Part shown: piece after piece, positions 7,910-18,463 of the stretch | Layout: each line of letters starts with the position of its first letter | Position numbering within the stretch: position 1 is the first letter of the stretch | Origin: Halomonas campaniensis | GTDB taxonomy: Bacteria; Pseudomonadota; Gammaproteobacteria; Pseudomonadales; Halomonadaceae | Direction of reading: 5' to 3' | Length of the DNA stretch: 64,000 nucleotides | Assembly (NCBI RefSeq): GCF_002211105.1 | Contig: NZ_JPUA01000034.1 | Span: 898,213-962,212 of the forward strand | The notes under the pieces: model-generated | Seen by the model: only the letters and a program-made list of their open reading frames with translations | Database searches by the model: none | What the model was told of the DNA's origin: nothing | Program-made: the position numbers and the translations under genes

Positions 7910-10900
7910 TGGATTTTTATACCCGTTTTACCAACCACTTTCGCGGCGAGAAAGGCGCTATTAAAGATCGCTTAACGGTGTATATACCACTGTTGGCGCC
8001 CATTATGGCGCGTTACCCCGAGGCTCAGGTGGTCGACTTAGGCTCAGGTCGGGGCGAGTGGTTGGAACTAATGCAGGAAAATGGCTGGCCCGCCAAAGGT
8101 ATCGATACCAACGAAAGCATGGCCAAGGCGTGTAATGAAAGCGGCCTGTACGTTGAAGTGAATGACGCGCTAACCGCCCTGGAGCAAACCCCGACAAATA
8201 CCCTGGCAGCGGTAACTGGCTTTCACATTGCCGAGCATATTCCGTTCGATAGCTTGGTCACGCTGATTCAAGAAGTGCATCGAGCGTTAGTGCCGGGTGG
8301 GGTGCTAATTCTCGAAACTCCCAATCCCGAAAACCTAACCGTTGGGTTGTGGAGCTTCTATCTTGATCCTACCCATCTACACCCGCTGCCACCACCGTTG
8401 TTGCATTTTGTGGCTACCGATACTGGCTACGCTAAAGCTAATATTTTGCGTCTAAACGGCCCGAAGCCTCCAGAAGAGGGCGTCCCGTTGCGCCATTACC
8501 TGGATTGGGTGGTCTCCGCCTATCCCGATTACGCACTTATTGCACATAAGCAAGCCGATGAAGCCAGCGCCCCTTGGTTTGACTACCTGGATAAGCTAAC
8601 TGAGTCTCAGCAAGGCACGTTGGAGACCCTGGCCGCCAAAATTGAGGAGCAAACCGAGCAGCTAGCGCGATGCCAGCAACAATTGGTCAAGTACGATCAA
8701 GTAGCTCAAGAAAAGCAGCTATTAGAGCAGCACAATGCCCACTTGGAACATCACCTTAACAGCGTACTCCAGAGTCGCTCATGGCGTATAACCTTGCCAC
8801 TACGCCAGGTAATGGGCTGGAAGCGGGGATCCGCTCAGTCTTTCGGAAAACTTTTGCGCCGCCTGGCACAAATACCCTGGTTAAAACGGCTGGCACTTAA
8901 GGTGCTTAATCGCTTTCCGGCTCTGAAGGTGCGGGTTTTAAAGCGCATGGCTGCTAGTGAAGGATTGTTTAGTCGAGCGGGACAGCTCCGCGAAGAGGAC
9001 TTCAAAAACTTAGATGCTGACGTAACTGCCGCTGTACGCCAGGAGGCGCTAACACTTCGCGATGCTACGTTAGCCGATAAGTCCTTGGTTCCAAAAGGTA
9101 TTCGCCTAGAAGGTCATATTAATGGTAGCTACAGCCTCGCCTCGGTAAACCGGCACCTGTTAAATCGGCTGCATGCCAGTGAGCATTCGCCGGTGCTGTG
9201 GTTAGTCCCTCACGAGTCCAGCCTAGAGTGCCAAGTTCGCAACACGCCTGGTGGCGAAGAAGAAACCGCTCAGCTAAATACTCTTACTGACCCTTCTGCG
9301 TGGCAGACATTAGCACCGGAACAGCGCGTCGCGCTTTACCATCACTATCCACTAATTAAACCTGATCCCCGCTTTGAACTGCCGGTCGCCCTGTTCTTCT
9401 GGGAAGAGTCCTGGGTGCCAAGCGACATGGTTGACACTCTGAATCAACATTATGCTGGGGTAATTGTCACTGCTTGGTTCGTGAAAAAAGTACTCATGGA
9501 CAGTGGCTGTAAACTACCTATCCACGTGATTGCGCTGCCGCTGGTGGCTAATCCACATGCTATACAGAGTAGTGCAAATGACCTTGCTCAGGTTGCACAG
9601 CAGCAGACCGTTAATTTGCTACACATCTCCTCCGCCTTTCCGCGTAAAGGCGTAGACGTGCTGCTGCAAGCCTTTGAACAGCTTGCAGCTCAGGATTCTC
9701 AGTTAAAACTAACCTTAAAAACTTTCCCTAATCCTCACAACCAGGTAGATGTTTGGGTAGAGCAATACGTTAGCGAACAGCACCGTGATCGCCTGCATAT
9801 CATTATGGAAGATTTTGACGCTGCACAAATGGCTGCGCTCTACCAAGCGGCTGATATCGTGGTGCTTCCCAGCAGGGGCGAAGGTCTCAACATGCCTGCC
9901 ATTGAAGCAGGAGAGTTCTCCCGTATGCTGGTAGTTACCGGCTACGGTGCTCATACCGATTTTGCCCCGGCCCAATGCTCTGGGTGGATAAACTACTGTT
10001 TTGACCATGCTCAATCCCACTTTAGCGCAGGCGAAGCGGTATGGTCAGAGCCTAGTGTGACAAGCGTTGTAGAGCAGGTACAGCAACATGTACAAGCACT
10101 CCGCCACGGCGGCGAAAGGGCCTTAGGGCACGCCGACGAGCTACACAATGCCATGCAGGCGCGCTTTTTCTCGACCTCTGCTGTGGATTCCGTATTGGGC
10201 GCTCTCGGTCGCCTACAGACGGCTGCCCGGCAGCCCCTGCCGCCGCTTTCAATAAGTCTGTATTCAAGTTGGGATGAGCCCTGCGGTATTGCTCAATATA
10301 GTGCCCATTTGGTCAGCGCCCTTGGAGAAGTCGATCCCGCTTTTACCTGCGATATCTCTGCTCCACGGTTTAGTAAAGGCCAGCAGCCCAAACCAAACGA
10401 ACAGGAAAATCAGTTGCACGTGAGCCGTAATTGGCAGCGTGGTCAAAGTCCTACGCTTGTAGGCGCAGTTGGCAGCGTAATATGGCTGCAGCACCACTTC
10501 GCATTTTATGAGCTGGATAGTGACCTGCAAAAACAAGTACAGCAGTGTCGTCGCAAGGGACAACGGGTATACATTACCCTGCACACTACTCGTCCCGTGA
10601 TCGACTTTGACAGCGCGCGTCGTCGCACTGTGGCCGCCACACTAGCTACTTTTGATCGAGTGTTTGTCCATACTATAGATGATCTAAACTATCTAAAACG
10701 TATTGGTTTAACCGACAACGTTACTCAACTACCCCAGGGGGTAGATGCCTGCCAATACGCTCCGGCTTCTGCAGGCAGCCAGGCACCTATTATTGGTAGC
10801 TTCGGCTTCCTGCTACCTCATAAAGGGGTAAATACGCTAATTGAAGCTTTCGCCGCTCTGCGTAAGCAGGAGGCAGTGCCGGTAGGTGCCACCTTGCGTT

Positions 10901-11400
10901 TGGTAACCTCAGTGCGTGATGAGCCTAGCTCACAAGAGGAGCTAGCTCGCTGTCAGCGTACTGCTCAGCGCTTGGGTATAGAAAATCATATTGAGTGGGT
11001 CACCGACTTTCTGCCGCTGGAAGAGGCTCAGCGCTACCTGGCAGAGTGCAGCGCAGTGGTACTGCCGTACCAGTACACTCAGGAGTCCAGCAGTGCGGCG
11101 GTACGTACAGCGGTGGCGGCGTGCCCGAACATCCTGACCACGCCCGCTCCCATCTTTGACGAAGTAAAAGACATCGTATGGCAAACCAGAGGCTTCGATA
11201 GTCATGATATTGCCGAAGGGATTACCCGTGTGCTGAATGCACCAGAGTCCAAAAGGGATGAATACCACAAAGCCCGTGGACAATGGCTAACCCAGCGCGA
11301 TTGGTTAACGCTTGCAAATCGCTACCATGGTTTGCTCAGCGCGGCGCTAGTGGATAACTTGCTGCTTCAAACGGCTGAGTTAAATCAGGTTGACACCTAA
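7909..11400 (+). CDS. Trifunctional methyltransferase / dual glycosyltransferase (WsaE-like architecture)
   Basis: 1163 residues in three parts. Residues 1-215 are a SAM methyltransferase with motif V-V-D-L-G-S-G-R-G-E at 41-50 and a second block G-G-V-L-I-L-E-T-P-N-P. A predicted coiled coil covers about 230-290. A basic link follows with S-R-S-W-R-I-T at 289-295. Then come two GT4-type domains (about 400-765 and 780-1155). The first has P-R-K-G-V-D-V-L-L-Q-A-F and an E-x7-E block (G-E-G-L-N-M-P-A-I-E); the second has F-G-F-L-L-P-H-K-G-V but a weaker E-x7-E site. This resembles WsaE of Geobacillus S-layer glycan synthesis and the coiled-coil terminator WbdD. The likely role is polymerising a rhamnan-type chain and capping it with methyl. 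Donor and linkages are inferred. Confidence 0.8.
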   Translation: MDFYTRFTNHFRGEKGAIKDRLTVYIPLLAPIMARYPEAQVVDLGSGRGEWLELMQENGWPAKGIDTNESMAKACNESGLYVEVNDALTALEQTPTNTLAAVTGFHIAEHIPFDSLVTLIQEVHRALVPGGVLILETPNPENLTVGLWSFYLDPTHLHPLPPPLLHFVATDTGYAKANILRLNGPKPPEEGVPLRHYLDWVVSAYPDYALIAHKQADEASAPWFDYLDKLTESQQGTLETLAAKIEEQTEQLARCQQQLVKYDQVAQEKQLLEQHNAHLEHHLNSVLQSRSWRITLPLRQVMGWKRGSAQSFGKLLRRLAQIPWLKRLALKVLNRFPALKVRVLKRMAASEGLFSRAGQLREEDFKNLDADVTAAVRQEALTLRDATLADKSLVPKGIRLEGHINGSYSLASVNRHLLNRLHASEHSPVLWLVPHESSLECQVRNTPGGEEETAQLNTLTDPSAWQTLAPEQRVALYHHYPLIKPDPRFELPVALFFWEESWVPSDMVDTLNQHYAGVIVTAWFVKKVLMDSGCKLPIHVIALPLVANPHAIQSSANDLAQVAQQQTVNLLHISSAFPRKGVDVLLQAFEQLAAQDSQLKLTLKTFPNPHNQVDVWVEQYVSEQHRDRLHIIMEDFDAAQMAALYQAADIVVLPSRGEGLNMPAIEAGEFSRMLVVTGYGAHTDFAPAQCSGWINYCFDHAQSHFSAGEAVWSEPSVTSVVEQVQQHVQALRHGGERALGHADELHNAMQARFFSTSAVDSVLGALGRLQTAARQPLPPLSISLYSSWDEPCGIAQYSAHLVSALGEVDPAFTCDISAPRFSKGQQPKPNEQENQLHVSRNWQRGQSPTLVGAVGSVIWLQHHFAFYELDSDLQKQVQQCRRKGQRVYITLHTTRPVIDFDSARRRTVAATLATFDRVFVHTIDDLNYLKRIGLTDNVTQLPQGVDACQYAPASAGSQAPIIGSFGFLLPHKGVNTLIEAFAALRKQEAVPVGATLRLVTSVRDEPSSQEELARCQRTAQRLGIENHIEWVTDFLPLEEAQRYLAECSAVVLPYQYTQESSSAAVRTAVAACPNILTTPAPIFDEVKDIVWQTRGFDSHDIAEGITRVLNAPESKRDEYHKARGQWLTQRDWLTLANRYHGLLSAALVDNLLLQTAELNQVDT

Positions 11401-11498
11401 AGTGAGCCCGCCACAATACTTAACGCACTTGACTACCGCAGAGACAGCCAATATCCGATTGCGTTGGCCGTGAGCTGACGATGAAAAACCAATTGTGA

Positions 11499-12560
<1,062 letters not shown>

Positions 12561-12639
12561 TTCATCAAAAATCAACTTAGCGCTAGTTGCTGCTTCGGTT
12601 TAGTACGTATGCCGAAGATAACACTGCCAAGGAGCTACC

Positions 12640-13557
12640 ATGTCTACCTGCCTGGTAACCGGCGGTAGCGGCTTTACCGGCCGCCACCTTATTGCTCACT
12701 TAAAACATCAGGGCCACCGTGTGGTGGCTCTGGCAAGCCAGCCTTGCGGGGCAGATGAAACCCACCGCATCGATATAAACGACCAAGGGGCTTTAAGCGC
12801 GCTGGTCAGCAGCATAGCTCCGCAGCAGGTTTACCACTTGGCGGCGCTTTCGTTTGTGGGGCATCCTACGCCGCTGGACTTTTACCGTGTGAATGTTCTG
12901 GGTACTGAAGCCTTGCTTCAAGCTCTTGGCAAGCTGTCAGAGCCGCCTCAAACTTTACTGGCCAGTAGCGCCAACGTTTACGGGGCGAACGGCCAAGCTG
13001 TCATTGATGAAAATGTCCCTCCCGCACCGGTTAACCACTACGCCAACTCCAAGATGGCAATGGAGTACATCGCTCGCACTTACGCCGAGCGGTTGCCAAT
13101 TATTATTGCCAGGCCGTTTAATTATACTGGCCCCGGGCAGGCTGAGCATTTTTTAGTGCCTAAGATTGTTCAGCATATTAAACAGCGGGCAAACGTGATT
13201 GAGCTGGGCAATATCCAAGTAAGCCGCGACTTTAGCGATGTACGGGACATAGTGGCTGTTTACCATCGGTTACTAAATCACTGGCCAACTCAGGCAATAA
13301 GCGGCAGCATCATTAATGTGGGTAGTGGAGAAGCCGTATCGCTGAAAATGTTGATCCATAAACTGCAAATTTTGGGCGAGCATCCGTTGGAAGTGAAGGT
13401 AAACCCTGCTTTTGTTCGAAGCAATGAGATACCCGAGTTGAAGGCCTCTACTCAGCGCTTAGATGCATGGGTGCCAGACTTGAAGCGCTTCTCTCTGGAT
13501 GAAACGCTTGCTGCGATGTTAGAGGCAGCACCTGCTGAGGGACAGAGAAGCGGATAG
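12640..13557 (+). CDS. rmd: GDP-4-keto-6-deoxy-D-mannose reductase-like enzyme (Rmd type)
   Basis: 305 residues of the extended SDR fold: G-G-S-G-F-T-G-R-H-L nucleotide site, S-S-A-N-V-Y-G strand, and Y-A-N-S-K catalytic pair. It lacks the clear hallmarks of GDP-fucose synthase (epimerase/reductase), and its position directly after gmd points to Rmd, which reduces the keto sugar to GDP-D-rhamnose. A CAAGGAG ribosome binding site precedes the ATG. This would supply D-rhamnose to the methyltransferase/glycosyltransferase fusion upstream. Other 4-reductases of this fold, such as those making GDP-6-deoxy-talose, cannot be excluded from sequence alone. Confidence 0.75.
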   Translation: MSTCLVTGGSGFTGRHLIAHLKHQGHRVVALASQPCGADETHRIDINDQGALSALVSSIAPQQVYHLAALSFVGHPTPLDFYRVNVLGTEALLQALGKLSEPPQTLLASSANVYGANGQAVIDENVPPAPVNHYANSKMAMEYIARTYAERLPIIIARPFNYTGPGQAEHFLVPKIVQHIKQRANVIELGNIQVSRDFSDVRDIVAVYHRLLNHWPTQAISGSIINVGSGEAVSLKMLIHKLQILGEHPLEVKVNPAFVRSNEIPELKASTQRLDAWVPDLKRFSLDETLAAMLEAAPAEGQRSG

Positions 13558-14003
13558 TACTATAAGAGGAAACGCTGTTTTTTATTGGCAATAGCCATGA
13601 ACTATGGCAAGCTTGGGCAATGCTAAGTTAATAGAATAGGGTGAGCGAGGGATAACGAAAACATTGTTAGGGTTCGCCTAAAAGCAAATTGGCAGGTGCG
13701 GGCTAACATGGCTACAAGCCCCGCCAAATCATACGTTGCGCCTGACGATGTTTTTTTACTAAGCTCATGCTATTGACTTACCTTAGGGGCTGCGGGTACA
13801 ACGTAGCAGCTAAATATTTGTAACGGTGTTGGGTATTCACCAAAAAAGGCGGAACCTAAACCGAAACGCAAGGGATGAGCATTAGTGTTGATGGCTACCA
13901 TCAACCCTGATCTCTGGAGCGAGGCCTCGCTCACGGCCGCGCGTTCCATACAGGATTAAACGCGGCTAATGTCGATTCGACACTTAAACACGGAGTTACA
14001 TCA
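13558..14003 (+). other. 446-base leader region of the S-layer-like gene
   Basis: No open reading frame of note. It holds a small inverted repeat GCCAT-N5-ATGGC at 13594-13608 and a promoter-like pair at 13773-13802. A long untranslated leader of about 195 bases would follow, ending in GGAG at 13992-13995, eight bases before the ATG. Long structured leaders are common in front of abundant S-layer genes. Confidence 0.5.
13773..13802 (+). promoter_or_regulatory. Candidate sigma-70 promoter for the S-layer-like gene
   Basis: TTGACT at 13773-13778 (5 of 6 consensus) and TACAAC at 13797-13802 (4 of 6), separated by 18 bases. It is the best promoter-like pair I see in the gap and would start a transcript about 195 bases before the ATG. 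Found by eye only. Confidence 0.4.
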
Positions 14004-17000
14004 ATGGCTTTATCAGATACTCAAATTCAGCAGCTTTATACGGCCTACCTTGGTCGTCCTGTTGATCGCGAAGGTTTGGAATATTGGCAGGAGCAAGACG
14101 TTAGCGAGTCTGAGCTGCGCGCTAACCTAGCCAATGACAATCAGCCAGAATACGTTGAACTTTACGGTGACCGTACCCGTGAAGAGCTGGTAACTGCTAT
14201 TTACCAGAATATGTTTGGTCGTGAGCCTGAAGAAGCTGGCCTAGAATATTGGGTCGATGGCGATGGTTCTTCCGTTCCTGCAAGCGAACTTCAGCAGTTA
14301 TTCATTAATGCTGCTTCAACTGAAGACCGCGCTGCGTTTGATGACCAAGTTGCTTCTGACTTAGCCGATATTGAAGAGCCGACTGAGCCTTCTAATCCTG
14401 GCGAAACGTTCGTCCTGACTGAAGGTCGTGACGTTGTCACTGGTACTGACGCAGATGACGAATTTGTAGGCTTGGTTGGCCAAAACCAGAATGGCGCGGT
14501 TTCTAACGCACTGTCTACTGGTGATATTCTTGATGGTGGCGCTGGTCGCGACAAGATCGAAGCGAGTCTGATCAACGATCAGCGTGTTGAAGCTGATGGC
14601 GTAGGTACTCTTTACGTTGCACCGCGCACCACAAATGTTGAAGAAACACACATTGAAGCACTGGGTGGTGTGACTCTGGATGCTGGTCGTATGGACAGCG
14701 TTGAAGAGTTCTGGACCGATAACAGTGATCGTGAAGGCCTCTTCATTGATGACGTGCGTCTGGGTAGCAAACTGTCTGTCACCAAAGACATCACTTTTGG
14801 TATGCGCAGCGTCGATACTGAATCTAGCCTGCGCGCGGCGTTTGACACCAACTCGCTGACTAGCGAGGGCCCGCAGCAGAGCAACTCTCAACTGATGGTT
14901 CGCGTTGCTGACGTGACCACCGCAACGCCTGAGACGCCGCTGGCTAACGTTGAACTGACTATCGGCTTCAGCGTTGATGGTGAAAACTATGTTCTAGAAG
15001 ACGTGCGCTCTACTGACGGCACTTATGCTGGCTTGCAAGAAGCTGTAAAAGCACAGTTGGACGAGCTGGGTCTTAACGGTTACAGCGTTGAACTGGCTAA
15101 CCCTTACAACCAAGTAACCGTAGCCGGTAACACTGTGAACCTGCCGTTCACTGCCCAGGAAATCCTGGTTACCGATCCGGAAGGTAACGCTTTCTCTAAC
15201 GTTAGCTTCGACTACAACAGTGTTGAGTCTGTTGACGATGAATTCCTGGTAGCCGGTACTGCACAGCCGGTTGAGCCGGACGTCAGCACTACCTTGATCG
15301 AAACCAACCTGATTCTCGACAACGCTGGTCGTGGCTCCACAGCTGGCGATGCCATCATCGGTGGTATGTCCAACTCTCAGCAATCTATTGAGAAGCTGAA
15401 CCTGGAAGTTGATCGTAGCAGTAAGGTTAGCGATGTCCTTTCTGCACATGGCATGTTTGGTCTTGGAGCTCTTGATCAAGAAGCTCTTGTTGCTTTCGAA
15501 CAAATCGAAGTAACTTCTGGTGCGGCGCAAGGCGACCTGTCTATCGAAAACGTAGGCAATGTCTACAACTTCGACGCTACTGCTTTTGAAGGCCAAAATC
15601 TGTCTGTTGCTGGTCAGGCTGGTCTGGAAGCCGGTAATCCGTTGGAAAACGGTGATTGGGCTCCGAACGCTGAAAACAAGGCTCATGTCTACAATACTGG
15701 TGCAAGCAACGACACCATCACAGTAGATTACTCCCTCGACAAAGCTGCTGAGTTCAACGGCTTCTCGCTGGGCATCAATACCGGTGCTGGTAATGACACT
15801 GTTCATACCACCGCTTTCAACACCATGGGCAACAATATTCCTAACCAGCAAGATCTGCAGCAGAACGTTGTGGTCAATACTGGTGCAGGCGATGACGTTG
15901 TTTGGACTGAAGGTGCAGGCGGTGTGTTGATCAGTACTGGCGCTGGTAATGACACCATCTACAGTGACAACAGCGGTTTGTCTCAACAGAACAGTGATTT
16001 TGGTGCCACGTGGTTGGTTAACACCCAGAACACTGCATTTGAAGATCTACGCGGCAACGCGGCTGGCCTCTCCTCTGGTCAAGCCACGCCTGCTGGCAAC
16101 GATATTCCTGCTGTGCTTTACGGCGCTCAACTGACTGTAACACTGGCCGGTGCTAGCCTTGGTGGTGCAGTAACTTCTGCTGCAGCTGATTCTTTCGACA
16201 ATGGTTTCGAAGGTATCATCAACCTGAACGATATCCTGGGTGACCGCGTTTTTGGTGATCAGCGTGATATCAATGCAGCAATTGCACAGGTTGTTAACAA
16301 CCATAAAGTGCTTAGCAAACTGCTGGTTGCTGAAAACGGCCCAGACAACAGCCTCGTGATCCGTTCACAGGTTGATGGCCAGTTTGAAGCCGATGATCTG
16401 CAAATCACCTTGTCACCTGCTGGCGTAAGCGGCATGAGTGATTCGGCTAAAGGTCGTCTCGAGTCTGCCATCCGTGAAGAGTCTAATGACTCTAACTTTG
16501 ACGGCACTGACGCTAACCTTCAAGCCGTATTGAATGGCTCTACCAGCGCTGCTCACGGTATTAACGGTATCGGTACTGGTGGTGGCGTTCAGGCTGACTC
16601 AGTGAACTTTGGTGGCGCTTTGACCGGTACGGCCTCTACTGCTGATAACACCGGTAATGAGATCAATGCTGGCGTTGGTAGCGACGTTATCGTTCTGTCA
16701 ACAAACGGCGAGAGCAACGAGACTATCGTTTTCGAAGAAGACTTTGGTCGTAATACCGTTGTTAACTTTGACGCTGATTCTGCTAGCACTGGTGCTGATA
16801 TCCTGGACTTTACTGCCTATCTGGGCAACGAACAGTTCCAAGGCGGCAGCACTTCTACGGAGTCACGCGATACGTTCGTTACCACCGGTGTTAACGGTGG
16901 TGCTACCGTAACTGCTAACAACGTCATCACCATTAACAGCTTTGCCGCTCAGGATGGTGAAACTTGGGGTGGCCTGACTGCGGATAACCTGTTAGCAGCT

Positions 17001-17267
17001 ATTCAGAACGGTAACAGCTCTGATTACGCCAACATTGGTGACGGTACTCTCGACGTAGCGGCTAATGTTGCTGGTCTTGTTGGCAACACCGTTAAATCTG
17101 TAGTGATGATCGAGAACGATAACAACGCTGGCGAATACAAAGTGTTCGAACTGACCGGTTCTGGTGTCAACGACGCCAATACCGCCAACGAGTTCACTGA
17201 TGCGTCGCTGGTTGGTATCGTTGATTTCGGTAACGAAATCGATGCTTCTGCTGTTAACCTTGCGTAA
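14004..17267 (+). CDS. S-layer/RTX-like surface protein with N-terminal DUF4214 repeats
   Basis: 1087 residues, acidic, with no Sec signal peptide. Two DUF4214 units lie at about 5-50 and 55-110 (pattern L-Y-x-A-Y-L-G-R-P-x-D-x-x-G-L-x-Y-W). RTX-like calcium-binding motifs follow, such as N-T-G-A-G-N-D-T, S-T-G-A-G-N-D-T-I and N-A-G-V-G-S-D-V-I between about 565 and 895. Codon choice is strongly biased to GGT, GCT, GTT, AAC and CTG, as in highly expressed genes, and two hairpins follow the stop. The next gene is SapC. Together these suggest an abundant surface-layer or matrix protein exported by a type I system, as RsaA of Caulobacter is. The S-layer role is inferred; a large RTX adhesin is the alternative. 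Confidence 0.7.
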   Translation: MALSDTQIQQLYTAYLGRPVDREGLEYWQEQDVSESELRANLANDNQPEYVELYGDRTREELVTAIYQNMFGREPEEAGLEYWVDGDGSSVPASELQQLFINAASTEDRAAFDDQVASDLADIEEPTEPSNPGETFVLTEGRDVVTGTDADDEFVGLVGQNQNGAVSNALSTGDILDGGAGRDKIEASLINDQRVEADGVGTLYVAPRTTNVEETHIEALGGVTLDAGRMDSVEEFWTDNSDREGLFIDDVRLGSKLSVTKDITFGMRSVDTESSLRAAFDTNSLTSEGPQQSNSQLMVRVADVTTATPETPLANVELTIGFSVDGENYVLEDVRSTDGTYAGLQEAVKAQLDELGLNGYSVELANPYNQVTVAGNTVNLPFTAQEILVTDPEGNAFSNVSFDYNSVESVDDEFLVAGTAQPVEPDVSTTLIETNLILDNAGRGSTAGDAIIGGMSNSQQSIEKLNLEVDRSSKVSDVLSAHGMFGLGALDQEALVAFEQIEVTSGAAQGDLSIENVGNVYNFDATAFEGQNLSVAGQAGLEAGNPLENGDWAPNAENKAHVYNTGASNDTITVDYSLDKAAEFNGFSLGINTGAGNDTVHTTAFNTMGNNIPNQQDLQQNVVVNTGAGDDVVWTEGAGGVLISTGAGNDTIYSDNSGLSQQNSDFGATWLVNTQNTAFEDLRGNAAGLSSGQATPAGNDIPAVLYGAQLTVTLAGASLGGAVTSAAADSFDNGFEGIINLNDILGDRVFGDQRDINAAIAQVVNNHKVLSKLLVAENGPDNSLVIRSQVDGQFEADDLQITLSPAGVSGMSDSAKGRLESAIREESNDSNFDGTDANLQAVLNGSTSAAHGINGIGTGGGVQADSVNFGGALTGTASTADNTGNEINAGVGSDVIVLSTNGESNETIVFEEDFGRNTVVNFDADSASTGADILDFTAYLGNEQFQGGSTSTESRDTFVTTGVNGGATVTANNVITINSFAAQDGETWGGLTADNLLAAIQNGNSSDYANIGDGTLDVAANVAGLVGNTVKSVVMIENDNNAGEYKVFELTGSGVNDANTANEFTDASLVGIVDFGNEIDASAVNLA

Positions 17268-17280
17268 TAGCGGACGCACT

Positions 17281-17309
17281 CCAGGTGTCGGTCTTGTACC
17301 GACATCTGG
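17281..17309 (+). terminator. Stem-loop after the S-layer-like gene
   Basis: A 12-base arm CCAGGTGTCGGT pairs with ACCGACATCTGG around a CTTGT loop, with one wobble pair. No T run follows, so it may protect the 3' end of the transcript rather than terminate it. Confidence 0.6.
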
Positions 17310-17356
17310 TTCCTAAACGTTATATCTTTGTTGATATACGTATGGGATAAACTGAA

Positions 17357-17383
17357 CCCCGATCCTTGGATCGGGGTTTTCTT
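17357..17383 (+). terminator. Rho-independent terminator between S-layer-like gene and sapC
   Basis: CCCCGATCC and GGATCGGGG form a perfect 9-base stem with a two-base TT gap (the inner pairs must open), followed by TTTTCTT. It lies only 15 bases before the next ATG, so some read-through into sapC is likely. Confidence 0.8.
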
Positions 17384-17397
17384 GTAAAGGAGATAGC

Positions 17398-18150
17398 ATG
17401 TCAAATTGGGTTACTTTATCGCGTCAAAAGCATGCATCTATGCGTTATTCGCCGCGCCAGAACTATCGGTTCACCGCGGATCAGGCAGTCGCACCGATTC
17501 TGGCAGGAGAACTGCGACAGGCTTTGACGCAGTTCGTTATGGGTTTTATTAAGCGTGAAGAGCGCTATCATCTTGTTGCGTTGCTTGGTCGAGCAGCGCA
17601 TTCACACCACTATATCCACCCCGAGGATGGTCGTTGGCTAGGGACGTATGTACCCGCCCATTTTCGTGGTTATCCTTTTGCAGTAGAGAGGCGGCAGGAC
17701 TCAGATGAAATGGTGCTGCAAGTCCATGCTGATCATCTGTTACAACAAGGGGGGGAGCCACTGTTCGATGAGCAGGGAGAGCTGACAGAGACGGTAAAGC
17801 GGCAGCTCGACTTCGTTGGTGAGTGCGCTAAGAACCGTCGCCTTACTGACACTGCCTGCCAGACACTTGCTGAGCAGGGTATCTTGAAGCCATGGCAAAC
17901 TACTGAAGACGGGCCAGGCATTAAAGGGCTTTATAAAGTCGAAGAGGAGGCCCTGAATAGATTGACAGCGCAGCAGTTGCATCAACTGCAAGGAGTGCCT
18001 TTGGCGGTAGCCTATGGTCAGATGTTTTCCATGGCGCAGCATGACCAGTTGGCACAGCGTGCTGCACTGCATGCCAAAATAGGCGTGACTGAATCAGTCG
18101 ATGAATTATTTGCAGACGATAGCGATGATCTGCAATTCGATTTTGGTTAG
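17398..18150 (+). CDS. SapC family protein
   Basis: 250 residues matching the SapC family, named after an S-layer-linked gene of Campylobacter. Features typical of the family are the N-terminal W-V-T-L-S-R-Q-K-H block with a following Y-R-F-T segment, the Y-V-P-A-H-F-R-G-Y-P-F motif near residue 80, and F-D-E-Q-G near 125. No signal peptide or membrane helix is visible, so it is probably cytoplasmic. The molecular function of SapC is unknown. It follows the S-layer-like gene with only the terminator between them and has a strong AAAGGAG ribosome binding site, so it may be expressed by read-through at a lower level. Confidence 0.8.
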   Translation: MSNWVTLSRQKHASMRYSPRQNYRFTADQAVAPILAGELRQALTQFVMGFIKREERYHLVALLGRAAHSHHYIHPEDGRWLGTYVPAHFRGYPFAVERRQDSDEMVLQVHADHLLQQGGEPLFDEQGELTETVKRQLDFVGECAKNRRLTDTACQTLAEQGILKPWQTTEDGPGIKGLYKVEEEALNRLTAQQLHQLQGVPLAVAYGQMFSMAQHDQLAQRAALHAKIGVTESVDELFADDSDDLQFDFG

Positions 18151-18463
18151 TAATTTAATTGTATACGCTTGTTTCTGCATTGTTTGAGTTTACTTATTAG
18201 ACATTCAAACAATGTATGCTATACAGCTAAAGTTTTGTCAATTATAGACACGCAAAGATACAATGTTGGTAATGCCCAGCATGGGATAACAGCATAATTG
18301 GGTTGCGATGAATAATTAAGCTCATTCCGAGAATATCAGAAAAATTTTATTGGCTTTTAACGAAAAGTTATGAGGCGGCATCTCGCAGCGTAGAAAATAC
18401 TCTTAGCAGTCCAATGTTGCTTTATAAGGTAAGCCATTACTGGCTTGTTAAAGAGGTTTATCC
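18151..18463 (+). other. Intergenic region (313 bases) with inverted repeat
   Basis: AT-rich and without a coding frame. A perfect 10-base inverted repeat CATTGTTTGA / TCAAACAATG (18178-18187 and 18205-18214) is flanked by GTATA and TATAC. It is either the end of the sapC transcript or an operator for the protease gene. The protease start lies at 18464; AAAGAGG 11 bases upstream is the only ribosome-binding-like sequence. Confidence 0.5.

Noticed and set aside
14291..15986. Long minus-strand frames across the S-layer-like gene
   Set aside because: They arise from the strong codon bias of the plus-strand gene; no family resemblance or start signals.
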